From: JABFSS01 sp964449445
GTDB taxonomy: Bacteria > Patescibacteriota > Gracilibacteria > Peribacterales > Peribacteraceae
Length of the DNA: 64,000 bases
Reading direction: 5' to 3'
NCBI GenBank assembly: GCA_964449445.1
Contig: CAYUZT010000009.1
Span: 8,451 to 72,450, forward strand
A program made the position numbers and the translations under genes. Shown here piece by piece: positions 23,409 through 32,103 of the stretch (position 1 is its first letter; the number at the start of each line of letters is the position of its first letter). The notes beneath the pieces are model-generated. The model worked only from the letters and a program-made list of their open reading frames with translations. It made no database searches and was not told the origin of the DNA.

Positions 23409-23466
23409 AAGAAAAGCGAAGAGAATCAGTAGAATCTGGTATTCTTGCAACGAATACGTATTTCTT

Positions 23467-26400
23467 ATGCCCTTCGATCCCGTTGACTCCCGGCAGAACT
23501 TCCCCGCTCTTGAGCGCGGCATCCAGAAGTACTGGAAGGAGGAAGATACCTTCAAGCGCTCTATTCACCTGCGCTCCGCAAGAGTGAGCGGACAGGCAAA
23601 GGGCGGAGGGCGCATAAGCGGTGATCCTTTGAATGGAGTTGGGCGATCGGATAAGGAACAGCAATTCAATTTCTACGACGGCCCGCCGTTTGCCACGGGT
23701 CTCCCCCACTATGGCCATCTGCTCGCAGGGACCATCAAGGACGTGATCCCCCGCTACCGGACGATGCGCGGGGCGCGGGTAGAGCGGCGGTTCGGGTGGG
23801 ACTGCCACGGGCTTCCTATCGAGAACCTGATCGAGAAAGAATATAACTTAGGAAGCAAGAAGGACATCGAGAAGATGGGCGTGAAGGCATTCAACGACCT
23901 CTGCCGCACCGCGGTGCAGCGCTATACAAAAGAGTGGCGGACGGTGGTGGAGCGCATGGGCCGGTGGGTGGATATGGACTTCGATTACCGCACCATGGAC
24001 AGTGACTATATGGAGAGCATTTGGTGGGTGTTCAAATCTTTGTTTGATAAAAATCTGATCTACGAAGGCCACAAGGCGATGCACATCTGTCCGCGCTGTG
24101 CGACACCGCTCAGTAACTTCGAAGTGACGCAGGGCTACGCCGACCGGACCGATATGTCGACGATCGCGACGTTTCCGCTGGTGGATGATCCCAACACGGT
24201 CCTCCTCGCCTGGACCACAACCACGTGGTCGTTCCCCGGCGATGTATGGCTTGGATTAGGGCCGAAGATAAAATACGTCGGCGTGAAGCAGGAAGGCGAC
24301 GACAAGATATACATCGTCGCGGAGAAGTTGGTAGAGGAGGTCTTTAAAGATCGTGCGCACACGGTCACAGGCCCGGTGGATGCGAAAAAGCTGATCGGGA
24401 AAAAGTATCAGCCGCTGTTTGATTACTACGTCGATGTGCCGATGCCCTCGACTCTCAAGAAGAAACCCAAGACCTTCGGCGAGGCTGCGTTCACCATCAT
24501 CTTCCATCCGGAAGTGAGCGAGGAAGAAGGCACCGGCATCGTCCACTTTGCGAATACCAATGCGGAGGACGGCTATCTGATTGCGAAAGAACTGGGCGTC
24601 GATCTGCTCTACTACTTCGGCATCGACGGGAAGTTTTACGATGTTGTCCGCGATTTCGCTGGCCTCGAAATCAAACCGTCGACGGGCGACCCGATGGCAA
24701 CGGACAAAGTGATCATCGAGAAATTGAAGGAACTGGGACGCCACTTCCGCAGTTACACCTACAACCACAGCTACCCCCACTGCTGGCGGTGCGATTCGCC
24801 ATTGCTCAACTACATCACGTCGTCGTGGTTCGTGGCTGTGGAGAAGATCAAGGAGAAGATGCTCAGTGCAAACAGCAAGACGCGCTGGGTGCCCGGGCAT
24901 CTGCGCGATGGGCGCTTCGGCAAGTGGCTGGAAGGCGCGCGCGACTGGGCGATTTCCCGCAACCGCTACTGGGGCACTCCGCTGCCCATCTGGAGATGCC
25001 CCGAATCCGGAGAAATTGAGGTACTCGGAAGTCGTGACCATCTGATGGCGCGCACACCCATCCGCTTTTCGAAAGTGACGGTGGTGCGGCACGGCGAGAG
25101 CGAGGGAAACATCGCTCCCGTCTACCAGGGAAAGGTTCCGGGAACGAACCTGACGACTACCGGGAAAGCCCAGGCGCAAGCGGCAGGAGCTGCATTAGCA
25201 ACAGCAGCATTCGAGACAGCGGCAGTACGGCGCATCTACTGTTCTCCACTCGCACGCGCACGGCAGACTGCGGAGGAGATCGCCAAAGCGACGGGTGCTG
25301 ACGTTGTGACGGATGATCGGTTGCGGGAAGTGGAATTTGGAGAATTCGAAGGCAAGAGTGTCGACTTCTCCGATCTCACGTTCGTGAAGGCCAGGCGGTC
25401 CCACAAGCTGGAAACGGGAAAGGTCGAAAGCATCTACCACTTCCCCGGCATGGAAACGTGGAGCCAGGTGCAGGCGCGCATCCGGTCCTTTGCCGATGAG
25501 ATGTTGCCGCGCCATCGCGGCGAGCACATCGTGATCGTCACGCACGCGGATCCGGCGCTGAACTTCAAACATTTCTTCACCAAGGAAGACCCCGCGAAGC
25601 TCTGTAACCAGCCCTACCCGCACTTCGCGACTCCGCTCAGCTACTTCTGGGACCACGACGAGCAGGCACAGCTGGATCTGCATAAGGAGACAGTGGACCC
25701 GATCGCGTTTGCGGGAGATCCGCATGATACGAGCGTTCAGCTGACTCTTGTGCGGCACGGAGAGAGCGAATGGAACAGAGATCAGCTTTGTCAGGGACAA
25801 GAGGGAGATACGCCTCTCACGGAAACCGGGAGAGAACAGGCGAAAAAGGTCGGACAAGAACTGAGAACAAAACATTTTGATGCAATTGTGACGTCAGACC
25901 TCAAACGCACACGCGAGACTGCAGACAGTATCGCTCATGAACTCAAAATGCCCGTACGGGAATATTCCTCGCTACTGCGCGAACGAAAGTTCGGACAATG
26001 GGTGGGTCGTCTCCTTGCCGAGGTGAAAGACGAGTTTCCTCCGGTCTTCAGGGAGGGAGAATTCGGATTGACTCACACGACACCTCCGGACGGGGAAAGC
26101 CTCTCGCAATTTCTCGGACGCGCTCAGCGGGTCTTTGAACATCTTCTCTCGGCATACCCCGGGAAAAAGATCCTCTTCGTCGGACATGGCGGAATGATCC
26201 AGGCGCTTCGAGCCCTTTCCGAGGGCCTGACATATTCACAAGCCACGAGTACTGCTCCAAAAAATACGCACGTACAGGAAATTCTCCTCCATCCCCTGCT
26301 CCGCCGTATCCCCGAAGTGCTCGATTGTTGGTTCGAAAGTGGATCAATGCCCTACGCACAGTCGCACTATCCTTTCAGCCAAACCCCCTCCCCCAACCCC

Positions 26401-28023
26401 TCCCCCGTGCGCGGGAGAGGGGTGAGTGGCGAGGGTCTCCCCCTCTCCCTTCCCGAGCGCAGCGAGGGATGGGGGAGGGGGCCGGGGGGAGGGGGTCTAC
26501 ATTTCCCGCCGGGGTTCCCAGCGGACTTCATCGCCGAAGGCATCGACCAAACCCGCGGCTGGTTCTACACATTGACCGTGCTGAGTAGCGCGCTGTTTGA
26601 TCTGCCCGCGTTCCAAAACTGCATCGTCAACGGCACGGTGCTTGCCGAAGACGGCAAGAAGATGAGTAAGAAGTTGAAGAACTACCCCGAACCGCTGGAA
26701 GTCGTGGAGGAACTGGGTGCGGACGCCGTGCGGTTTGCGCTGATGAGTTCTCCCGCCGTACGTGGGGAAGATCTGCGCTTCTCAAAACGATCAGTGGAAG
26801 AAGTCGTGCGCTCCGTGCTGCTCCCCCTTTGGAACACCTACAGTTTCTTCGTGACCTACGCGAATGCGGCCAAGTGGGAACCGAGCGGTTCGCGAAGGAC
26901 GTCCGGTCATCCACTGGACCAGTGGATGCGGGCCGAAGTGCAGGATCTTGTGAATCGGATGACGAAGGAACTCGACGGCTACGACTTGAGCGCCACGTGC
27001 GCAGAGCTCCATGACACCATTGATGCGCTCACCAACTGGTACGTGCGCCTCTCGCGCAGGAGGTTTGCCGGAAAGGCCGCACTCCATACGCATGAAGAAG
27101 CACTGGAGGAAATGAATGAGCAGGACCGGCTGGACGCGCTCACGACGCTCTACGATGTTCTCATCACCCTATGCCAGCTGCTCGCGCCCTTCTGCCCCTT
27201 CATCACCGAAGCGATCTATTTGAACCTGGTCCCCGAGAAGCACGGCAGTATTCACCTGACCGACTGGCCGCAGGTACGGGAGCTCACGGGAGCGGAGGAA
27301 AAACTCCTGCGGAAAACGCGCGTGCTCAGGACCGTCGCTTCCTTAGGGCTAAAAATCCGCAGTGAGAAGAAGATCAAACTCCGCCAGCCGCTCTCTAAAG
27401 CCACTGTTGCGGTGCCTGCGCAGTTTCTCCCCAATGATGAAATCAATTCTTCTGAACTACAGCTCCTGCAGGAAGAGCTCAACGTCCATGCGATTGATCT
27501 TGTCCCCGATCCCAGTGCGATCGCCGAGCAATTCGTATTCGTGGATGCGCGCAAAGTGGGCCCCCGGCTCGGCGGACGCGTGCAGGAGATTATCCAGGCG
27601 GGCAAACGCGGGGACTACGCAATCCGCGATGACGGCGCAGTGCTGATTCTGGATGAAGTCTTGGGACCGGAAGAAGCGCGCGTGATGTATCGCGGGCGCG
27701 AAGGCGAAGACGTCAGTGCCGACCGCGGAATTGTGGTGGCGCTCGATACGCGGATCACGCCAGAACTGGAACTCGCAGGCCGTGCACGTGACCTGATCCG
27801 CGGCATTCAGTCCCTGCGCAAGGAAGCGGGGCTGAAGCTCGAGGATAGGATCACTCTGAGCATCGAAGGAGCGGACGACGTTCTCAAGAGTCACAAGGAG
27901 ACGATTCTCACAGCGACACAAGCGACACTCGGGAAGAACAGCGGCGAGGCGCATGCTGTCATCCTGAGCGGAGTGAAGGATGATGGGAAGGAGGTGACGG
28001 TCAGGTTTACGAAGTCTTCGTAA
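23467..28023 (+). CDS. ileS: Isoleucyl-tRNA synthetase with two inserted histidine-phosphatase domains
   Basis: At 1518 aa this is about 450 residues longer than the usual enzyme. It charges tRNA-Ile. HIGH is HYGH (81-84), KMSKS is GKKMSKK (1063-1069), the CP1 editing domain has WTTTTWSFPGDV and GTGIVHFANTNAEDGY, and RNRYWGTPLPIWRC and DCWFESGSMPYAQ frame the catalytic core. Between the last two lie two complete histidine-phosphatase domains. The first, about 533-732, has VVRHGESEGN (541-543), SPLARARQTAE, LREVEFGEFEG and VTHAD (His693). The second, about 757-938, has LVRHGESEWN, SDLKRTRETAD and VGHGGM (His907). The core segment DLHKETVDPI separates them. A GC-rich repeat adds about 40 residues near 973-1015. 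The anticodon domain is normal; no C-terminal zinc ribbon is seen. Confidence 0.95.
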   Translation: MPFDPVDSRQNFPALERGIQKYWKEEDTFKRSIHLRSARVSGQAKGGGRISGDPLNGVGRSDKEQQFNFYDGPPFATGLPHYGHLLAGTIKDVIPRYRTMRGARVERRFGWDCHGLPIENLIEKEYNLGSKKDIEKMGVKAFNDLCRTAVQRYTKEWRTVVERMGRWVDMDFDYRTMDSDYMESIWWVFKSLFDKNLIYEGHKAMHICPRCATPLSNFEVTQGYADRTDMSTIATFPLVDDPNTVLLAWTTTTWSFPGDVWLGLGPKIKYVGVKQEGDDKIYIVAEKLVEEVFKDRAHTVTGPVDAKKLIGKKYQPLFDYYVDVPMPSTLKKKPKTFGEAAFTIIFHPEVSEEEGTGIVHFANTNAEDGYLIAKELGVDLLYYFGIDGKFYDVVRDFAGLEIKPSTGDPMATDKVIIEKLKELGRHFRSYTYNHSYPHCWRCDSPLLNYITSSWFVAVEKIKEKMLSANSKTRWVPGHLRDGRFGKWLEGARDWAISRNRYWGTPLPIWRCPESGEIEVLGSRDHLMARTPIRFSKVTVVRHGESEGNIAPVYQGKVPGTNLTTTGKAQAQAAGAALATAAFETAAVRRIYCSPLARARQTAEEIAKATGADVVTDDRLREVEFGEFEGKSVDFSDLTFVKARRSHKLETGKVESIYHFPGMETWSQVQARIRSFADEMLPRHRGEHIVIVTHADPALNFKHFFTKEDPAKLCNQPYPHFATPLSYFWDHDEQAQLDLHKETVDPIAFAGDPHDTSVQLTLVRHGESEWNRDQLCQGQEGDTPLTETGREQAKKVGQELRTKHFDAIVTSDLKRTRETADSIAHELKMPVREYSSLLRERKFGQWVGRLLAEVKDEFPPVFREGEFGLTHTTPPDGESLSQFLGRAQRVFEHLLSAYPGKKILFVGHGGMIQALRALSEGLTYSQATSTAPKNTHVQEILLHPLLRRIPEVLDCWFESGSMPYAQSHYPFSQTPSPNPSPVRGRGVSGEGLPLSLPERSEGWGRGPGGGGLHFPPGFPADFIAEGIDQTRGWFYTLTVLSSALFDLPAFQNCIVNGTVLAEDGKKMSKKLKNYPEPLEVVEELGADAVRFALMSSPAVRGEDLRFSKRSVEEVVRSVLLPLWNTYSFFVTYANAAKWEPSGSRRTSGHPLDQWMRAEVQDLVNRMTKELDGYDLSATCAELHDTIDALTNWYVRLSRRRFAGKAALHTHEEALEEMNEQDRLDALTTLYDVLITLCQLLAPFCPFITEAIYLNLVPEKHGSIHLTDWPQVRELTGAEEKLLRKTRVLRTVASLGLKIRSEKKIKLRQPLSKATVAVPAQFLPNDEINSSELQLLQEELNVHAIDLVPDPSAIAEQFVFVDARKVGPRLGGRVQEIIQAGKRGDYAIRDDGAVLILDEVLGPEEARVMYRGREGEDVSADRGIVVALDTRITPELELAGRARDLIRGIQSLRKEAGLKLEDRITLSIEGADDVLKSHKETILTATQATLGKNSGEAHAVILSGVKDDGKEVTVRFTKSS
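26383..26512. repeat. GC-rich palindromic repeat inserted in ileS
   Basis: cccctcccccaacccctccc, gtgcgcgggagaggggtgag and gggggagggggccgggggga parts form an inverted repeat in frame. It encodes a Pro/Gly/Arg-rich segment where ordinary IleRS has a short loop before FPADFIAEGIDQTRGWFY. It matches the type at 1598-1636. Confidence 0.75.
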
Positions 28024-28030
28024 GAAATGA

Positions 28031-28125
28031 TCAAGTATCAATCACAAAGGAAGGGTATAATTTCAGAAGTTTGAAAGTTGTAATCTTTTACACTTGAATC
28101 CTTCCTTTGCGATTGATCATTGACC
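28031..28125. repeat. Inverted repeat after ileS
   Basis: atcaatcacaaaggaagg on the left and ccttcctttgcgattgat on the right are near-perfect complements separated by about 55 bases. It lies between ileS and the holin-like gene. Confidence 0.5.
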
Positions 28126-28135
28126 ATTCCCTCCT

Positions 28136-28513
28136 ATGCCCCTCTGGATCCGCCTCCTCCTCCGCTTCCTCCTGACGATCGTCCTCGTCTGGGCGATGGC
28201 CACCTACATGGACCAGTACTTCTTCGTGACCGGAGGATGGATTGCGTACGTGATCATCGCTGCGCTCATCACGCTGATGAACCTGATCGTCCGGCCGATA
28301 CTGGAACTGGTCACGCTGCCCTTGAAGCTGCTTGCGACAATTGTTGCGATTATCATTGTGAACGGCGTCTTCGTGTGGCTGACGATTTTGATTATCTCGT
28401 ATATGGAACCGACTCTCGTCACTGCCGAAATCCAGGGCGGCATCGGAGGATGGATCGTCGTCGCGATCATTCTGGGACTCGCAAAATGGCTGATGAAGGT
28501 AACGTTGAAATGA
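28136..28513 (+). CDS. Phage-holin-4-like / YvlD-type membrane protein
   Basis: A 125-aa protein with four predicted membrane segments: IRLLLRFLLTIVLVWAMA, GGWIAYVIIAALITLMNL, LATIVAIIIVNGVFVWLTIL and GGWIVVAIILGLAKWLM. The loop NLIVRPILELVTLPLKLL is the conserved block of the family once named phage holin 4-2 and now often called mycobacterial-type or YvlD-like membrane proteins. In chromosomes these are usually stress-linked and not lytic; no phage genes surround it. Confidence 0.85.
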   Translation: MPLWIRLLLRFLLTIVLVWAMATYMDQYFFVTGGWIAYVIIAALITLMNLIVRPILELVTLPLKLLATIVAIIIVNGVFVWLTILIISYMEPTLVTAEIQGGIGGWIVVAIILGLAKWLMKVTLK

Positions 28514-28743
28514 TTATTAATTAATAATTTTTATATATTGTCAATTATTGACTATTTGCCCTTCTACTAGGGCTGATCTCAATTTTTTATGTATCTATTT
28601 TTCGTATTTTTGAGCACATATTTGTCGCATGATTCGCAGGCCGTTCTCAGATGCTGCGAAGAGGCGATAGCGAAATGACAACAAAGCTTTACAATTGGCA
28701 ATGCACTGCATACCATGAACCCTTCTTTACTTTCCCATCCTCC

Positions 28744-29790
28744 ATGCAGAACATTCTTCTCCTCGGTTCCCTCGTCCTGGGATTGTTTCCGTTCGGCGCG
28801 TTCTCGCAAGAGATGCCCGAAACTCTTCCCGTACGGGACGCGGCGGTCCAGTTCGCGCTGGAGGAGAGCATCATGTTTCCGTCCGTTGATGGAGAGTTTC
28901 ACGAAAATGGACTGGTGACGCGCCTGGAGTACTCACTCGCGGCGCTCGATCGACTCTACAAGAATGAAGACATCGAGTCCTGCTACCGCAATATTTCGCC
29001 ATCGCAGCCGGTGACCTACGAGCGGCTCTTTTCGGATGTCGAGCGCGAGACGTGGTACGGCAAGAACCTCTGCGTCGGCATGCACGTGGGTATTCTCCAG
29101 GGGAAAGGCGACGGTAGTTTCCAACCGTTTGCCTCCATCACCGTCGCAGAAGCCGCGAAGATGCTCGCCAAAGCATACGGACTGGTCCATGGATCGGATG
29201 TGGGAGAGGCGTGGTACGCAGATGCGATGCAAGCGCTCGCCGCGCGCGGCGCCATTCGCAGCGAGATGAATCCCCATCATCTGCTCACACGCCGGGAAAT
29301 GGCGCAGATGTTCTATGCGCTGCGGAGTGAGCCCCGCCTGGTCATGACTCCTATGGCAGCGCCGTCGTGGGATGATGTGGAGGATCCTGTCACGGCTCCT
29401 GCACCCGTCTTCCCACAGCCGTCGGAAGGACAAGACACCCTCGCATCCGATGATTGCAGTGCGTACATCGGCCCGGGCTCTCCGGGCGCAGCGCTCCTCA
29501 TTCTCGGGCACGAAGCACATCCCCGCAGGCTCGACCGTTCCTCGCACAGGGTCCTGCGCGCGCAGGTGGAAGAGTCGTACCAGAATGGAACGCCGCAACC
29601 GCGCACCCAGCCCGTTCGTGAGACATCCATTTTCTCCCGGTGTGGAGATTTGGCCGCACGCTCTCCCGGCGCAGCTCTGCTGGTTCAGGGACGCATGGGC
29701 AGACCGGCGAACGTCCAGCGTGTCCCGAACCGCGTCCTTCAGCAGCAGGCAATGGACCGCGACCATACGGGCGGTGTCATCGTGCAGTGA
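28744..29790 (+). CDS. SLH-like exported protein with repeated C-terminal motif
   Basis: A 348-aa protein. The signal peptide MQNILLLGSLVLGLFPFGAF starts at 28744, which decides the start. Three degenerate SLH-like repeats follow (FSDVERETWYGKNLC, then GKGDGSFQPFASITVAEAAK, then WYADAMQALAARGAI with LLTRREMAQM). After a Pro-rich linker, SPGAALL occurs twice, each followed by a basic motif: SSHRVLRAQV and VPNRVLQQQA. A similar motif, HSHRLLRQQV, is in the small secreted protein just downstream. Related in design to the SLH protein at 11290 but not close in sequence. Likely a cell-envelope protein; the C-terminal motif is new to me. Confidence 0.65.
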   Translation: MQNILLLGSLVLGLFPFGAFSQEMPETLPVRDAAVQFALEESIMFPSVDGEFHENGLVTRLEYSLAALDRLYKNEDIESCYRNISPSQPVTYERLFSDVERETWYGKNLCVGMHVGILQGKGDGSFQPFASITVAEAAKMLAKAYGLVHGSDVGEAWYADAMQALAARGAIRSEMNPHHLLTRREMAQMFYALRSEPRLVMTPMAAPSWDDVEDPVTAPAPVFPQPSEGQDTLASDDCSAYIGPGSPGAALLILGHEAHPRRLDRSSHRVLRAQVEESYQNGTPQPRTQPVRETSIFSRCGDLAARSPGAALLVQGRMGRPANVQRVPNRVLQQQAMDRDHTGGVIVQ

Positions 29791-29843
29791 TGCCGCGCTT
29801 CACGCGCCTTGGCAGAGTACAGCTAGTCTGGCATCCTGACGCC

Positions 29844-30077
29844 ATGCGCATCTCCCCTCTCCCCATCGTTACCGCTCTCACCTTGGCACTCAGTCCAGTG
29901 GTTGCCTTTGCTGCTCCCGAAGCAGTGGAAGTCACGATCACTTGCACGAATGTCGGCCAAGGCAAGCCGGCCAGCTGCGTTGGGATGGTAGTAACGCTCA
30001 AGGACTACCTCGCACCGGGCAAGCGTCATTCGCATCGATTGCTCAGGCAGCAGGTATATTCGCGTAACCGGAAGTAG
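29844..30077 (+). CDS. Small exported protein sharing the HRxLRxQ motif
   Basis: A 77-aa protein. A clear signal peptide (MRISPLPIVTALTLALSPVV...AFA) precedes about 50 mature residues with two cysteines and a basic end, PGKRHSHRLLRQQVYSRNRK. The HSHRLLRQQV segment resembles SSHRVLRAQV and VPNRVLQQQA of the preceding SLH-like protein 53 bases upstream. The two are likely co-expressed. Function unknown. Confidence 0.55.
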   Translation: MRISPLPIVTALTLALSPVVAFAAPEAVEVTITCTNVGQGKPASCVGMVVTLKDYLAPGKRHSHRLLRQQVYSRNRK

Positions 30078-30086
30078 GCCAACCGC

Positions 30087-31634
30087 TCACGATTTCACAA
30101 TACGGAAGATGATGTGATACGGCAGCGGCTGTTTGAAATTGCTCCCCGCACAGGCCGGGGGCTCTTCGGTGAATGCCGTCTGGAACTCGTGGATGGATTC
30201 TTCGTCCAGGAGCGGCCGCGGCTGGTCATCTTTGTAGACTGCGAGCGAAGCGGTGTGGAACTGCCTGCCGAACGCTTCAATGAACAGCGGATGCCCGGCA
30301 ACGAAGCGCGCGTAGTTGGTGAAGAGCGGACCGTACGGCGAATGGTGCGTGTACGCGTGGATGCTGTCGTTTCCGGCGATGAGAAGTAGATATTTATCGA
30401 TCTCACAGCGTTCCATCACGGCATCGATCACCGCTGCCGCCTCGGTGCGCTCGGCAACCCAATCCTTCCACTCTTGTTCCAGCCGGAGCGGCGCAGCGGG
30501 CCGGACGATGAGTCCAGCTGCAAGCAACATCAGCCAGACTGTGAGAATCCCCTTCCCGATAGTCGAAGAGAGCAAACGATGTCGCTCCTGCATGCACACA
30601 AAGAAGAACGCGCAGAATCCGGGAACGGCGAACACGAATTGATGCGGGTAGAAGTCTCCAGAGATGCCAACGGAGAGGGTCAGAAACCAACTCCCCAGTA
30701 GCCACTGCATGGCAGCAAACATTTTCTCGCGACGGGTTGAACTGCGAAGAATCATGAGCCCGAGAGCGGCAATCCAGAGCATGCCGATGACAAAAGGGAG
30801 GAAGACCGAGAACTCCCACATTGTCCGAAACATCCTGGAGAGATCGATCGTCCGCAGCCACAGGGGATCGGGAATCGTGCCCCACGGCGTTACAATCTGA
30901 TGCCCCAGCATATGCGGCAAGTAGATGCTGAAGTACGGTCCCAGGTAGCCGAGAGTGAAGTAGAAGAAGATGCACAGCACCCCTGCGATGATGAGAGGGA
31001 AAAGGAGTCTCTGTGTGGCTCTGAATGACGGCGAAACGATCAACACTCCACCGATGGCGGAGATCAAAAAGGGCTCTTTCAGTCCGACGGCGAATGCAAA
31101 CAAGAGTGCGACTGCGATCGTGATCCGCCACGGAAAATGTTTTGGATTCAGCACACTCAGCGCGACGATGCCCGTCGCAAAGAACGCGCCAAGCGATTCC
31201 ACCAGCCCCTGCCCGGCCCTTTCGGCAGTGAAGAGCGCGATGAATGTACCGAAACAGAAGGCGATCAAGATGCGGAGCCACCTGTCACTGCGTTCTCCGC
31301 TGCGGTGCATCGGCAACATCAACCAGAGTGGGAGGAGTCCGATGAGGAGCGCACACACAAACAGCAGCAATCGTGCATCCCCAAACAAGTGAAGTGAAAG
31401 CGCGGCAAGGAGGAAAATCCCGGGCGGTTTGGTTTCAAACAAATCTACATAGGGCATCAGGCCATTGAGCACTCCGCGGCCGACCGCAAGGTAGATGGAA
31501 ATATCCTGGTAGTACTTCCCGAGCATTTCGTAGTACACCTGTGCGCCCAGCTTCCAGAGGGCAATGGCAGAGAGAACGCCGAGACAAAAAAGGAGCAGTC
31601 GGCGAAGGAGAATATATGGAGATACCTTGAACAC
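30087..31634 (-). CDS. GT-C-type membrane glycosyltransferase (PMT/ArnT-like)
   Basis: A 515-aa protein with about ten membrane segments. The first outer loop reads YVDLFETKPPGIFLLA. An acidic residue close to KPP is the hallmark of dolichyl- or undecaprenyl-phosphate-sugar mannosyltransferase families (GT39/GT83), in which the Asp/Glu is catalytic. A C-terminal soluble domain of about 130 residues follows. The start is GTG at 31634, exactly 6 nt after TATAAT (31641-31646), another leaderless layout. It probably transfers a lipid-linked sugar to an envelope protein or glycan; the acceptor is unknown. Confidence 0.75.
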   Translation of the reverse strand: MFKVSPYILLRRLLLFCLGVLSAIALWKLGAQVYYEMLGKYYQDISIYLAVGRGVLNGLMPYVDLFETKPPGIFLLAALSLHLFGDARLLLFVCALLIGLLPLWLMLPMHRSGERSDRWLRILIAFCFGTFIALFTAERAGQGLVESLGAFFATGIVALSVLNPKHFPWRITIAVALLFAFAVGLKEPFLISAIGGVLIVSPSFRATQRLLFPLIIAGVLCIFFYFTLGYLGPYFSIYLPHMLGHQIVTPWGTIPDPLWLRTIDLSRMFRTMWEFSVFLPFVIGMLWIAALGLMILRSSTRREKMFAAMQWLLGSWFLTLSVGISGDFYPHQFVFAVPGFCAFFFVCMQERHRLLSSTIGKGILTVWLMLLAAGLIVRPAAPLRLEQEWKDWVAERTEAAAVIDAVMERCEIDKYLLLIAGNDSIHAYTHHSPYGPLFTNYARFVAGHPLFIEAFGRQFHTASLAVYKDDQPRPLLDEESIHEFQTAFTEEPPACAGSNFKQPLPYHIIFRIVKS

Positions 31635-31640
31635 AGCAGA

Positions 31641-31646
31641 ATTATA
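31641..31646 (-). promoter_or_regulatory. -10 box TATAAT, leaderless GTG start
   Basis: On the minus strand TATAAT, then tctgct, then the GTG at 31634. It lies back to back with the antitoxin promoter at 31681. Confidence 0.6.
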
Positions 31647-31680
31647 GCGTGAATGGAGCCAAATTATGACTACATAAAAT

Positions 31681-31709
31681 TTGACATATTATTATACATA
31701 AAATATACT
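31681..31709 (+). promoter_or_regulatory. Consensus sigma70 promoter of the phd/doc operon
   Basis: TTGACA (31681-31686), a 17-base AT-rich spacer, TATACT (31704-31709), then aggggt and the ATG at 31716. Leaderless spacing of 6 nt. Confidence 0.85.
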
Positions 31710-31715
31710 AGGGGT

Positions 31716-32000
31716 ATGACCTCCATGCTCCCCATCATTTCTGTTTCCGATTTGCAGCGTAGTGCCAAAGGCGCACTCGCGTCGGTCAAAGATTACGCCG
31801 TCATCCAGAGCCACGGCCACGACCGCGCGTTCGTCCTGCACCCCGAACTCGGTCGCATCCTGCTGCAATCAGGAATGCTCGATGCCCTGCGCAAGACATG
31901 GGCGGAGCAGCGCAAGAATGCTCCTGCAGATCGTTCTCAAGTTGGTCCCGAGCTCGAACAACTGATCGGCACCGTCCTGCGTGAACTGAGTAAGCGCTAA
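31716..32000 (+). CDS. Phd/YefM-family antitoxin
   Basis: A 94-aa protein beginning MTSMLPIISVSDLQRSAKGAL. This N-terminal pattern (a short strand, then a helix with S-D-L) followed by YAVIQSHGHDRAFVLHPE matches Phd/YefM antitoxins, which bind DNA by the N-terminus and neutralise the toxin with the C-terminal helix. A Doc-type gene follows after 103 bases. The promoter makes the message leaderless from this ATG. Confidence 0.75.
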   Translation: MTSMLPIISVSDLQRSAKGALASVKDYAVIQSHGHDRAFVLHPELGRILLQSGMLDALRKTWAEQRKNAPADRSQVGPELEQLIGTVLRELSKR

Positions 32001-32103
32001 TTGAAGTTGTTGCAGAGTGAGTAGATTTCCTCTTTACCCTCTTCGCCCTCTTTGCCTTCTCTTCCTCAGCCCCCCCTTGTCCCCCTTGTCACCCTTTTCC
32101 TCG

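Noticed and set aside
23467..28023. IleRS length explained by assembly chimera of ileS with phosphatase genes
   Set aside because: The frame is unbroken, IleRS segments flank and separate both inserts in the right order, and each phosphatase lacks its own start or stop. A chimera would not give this layout.
28136..28513. Prophage lysis gene (holin)
   Set aside because: The family name is historical; no phage structural, lysin or integrase genes are nearby.
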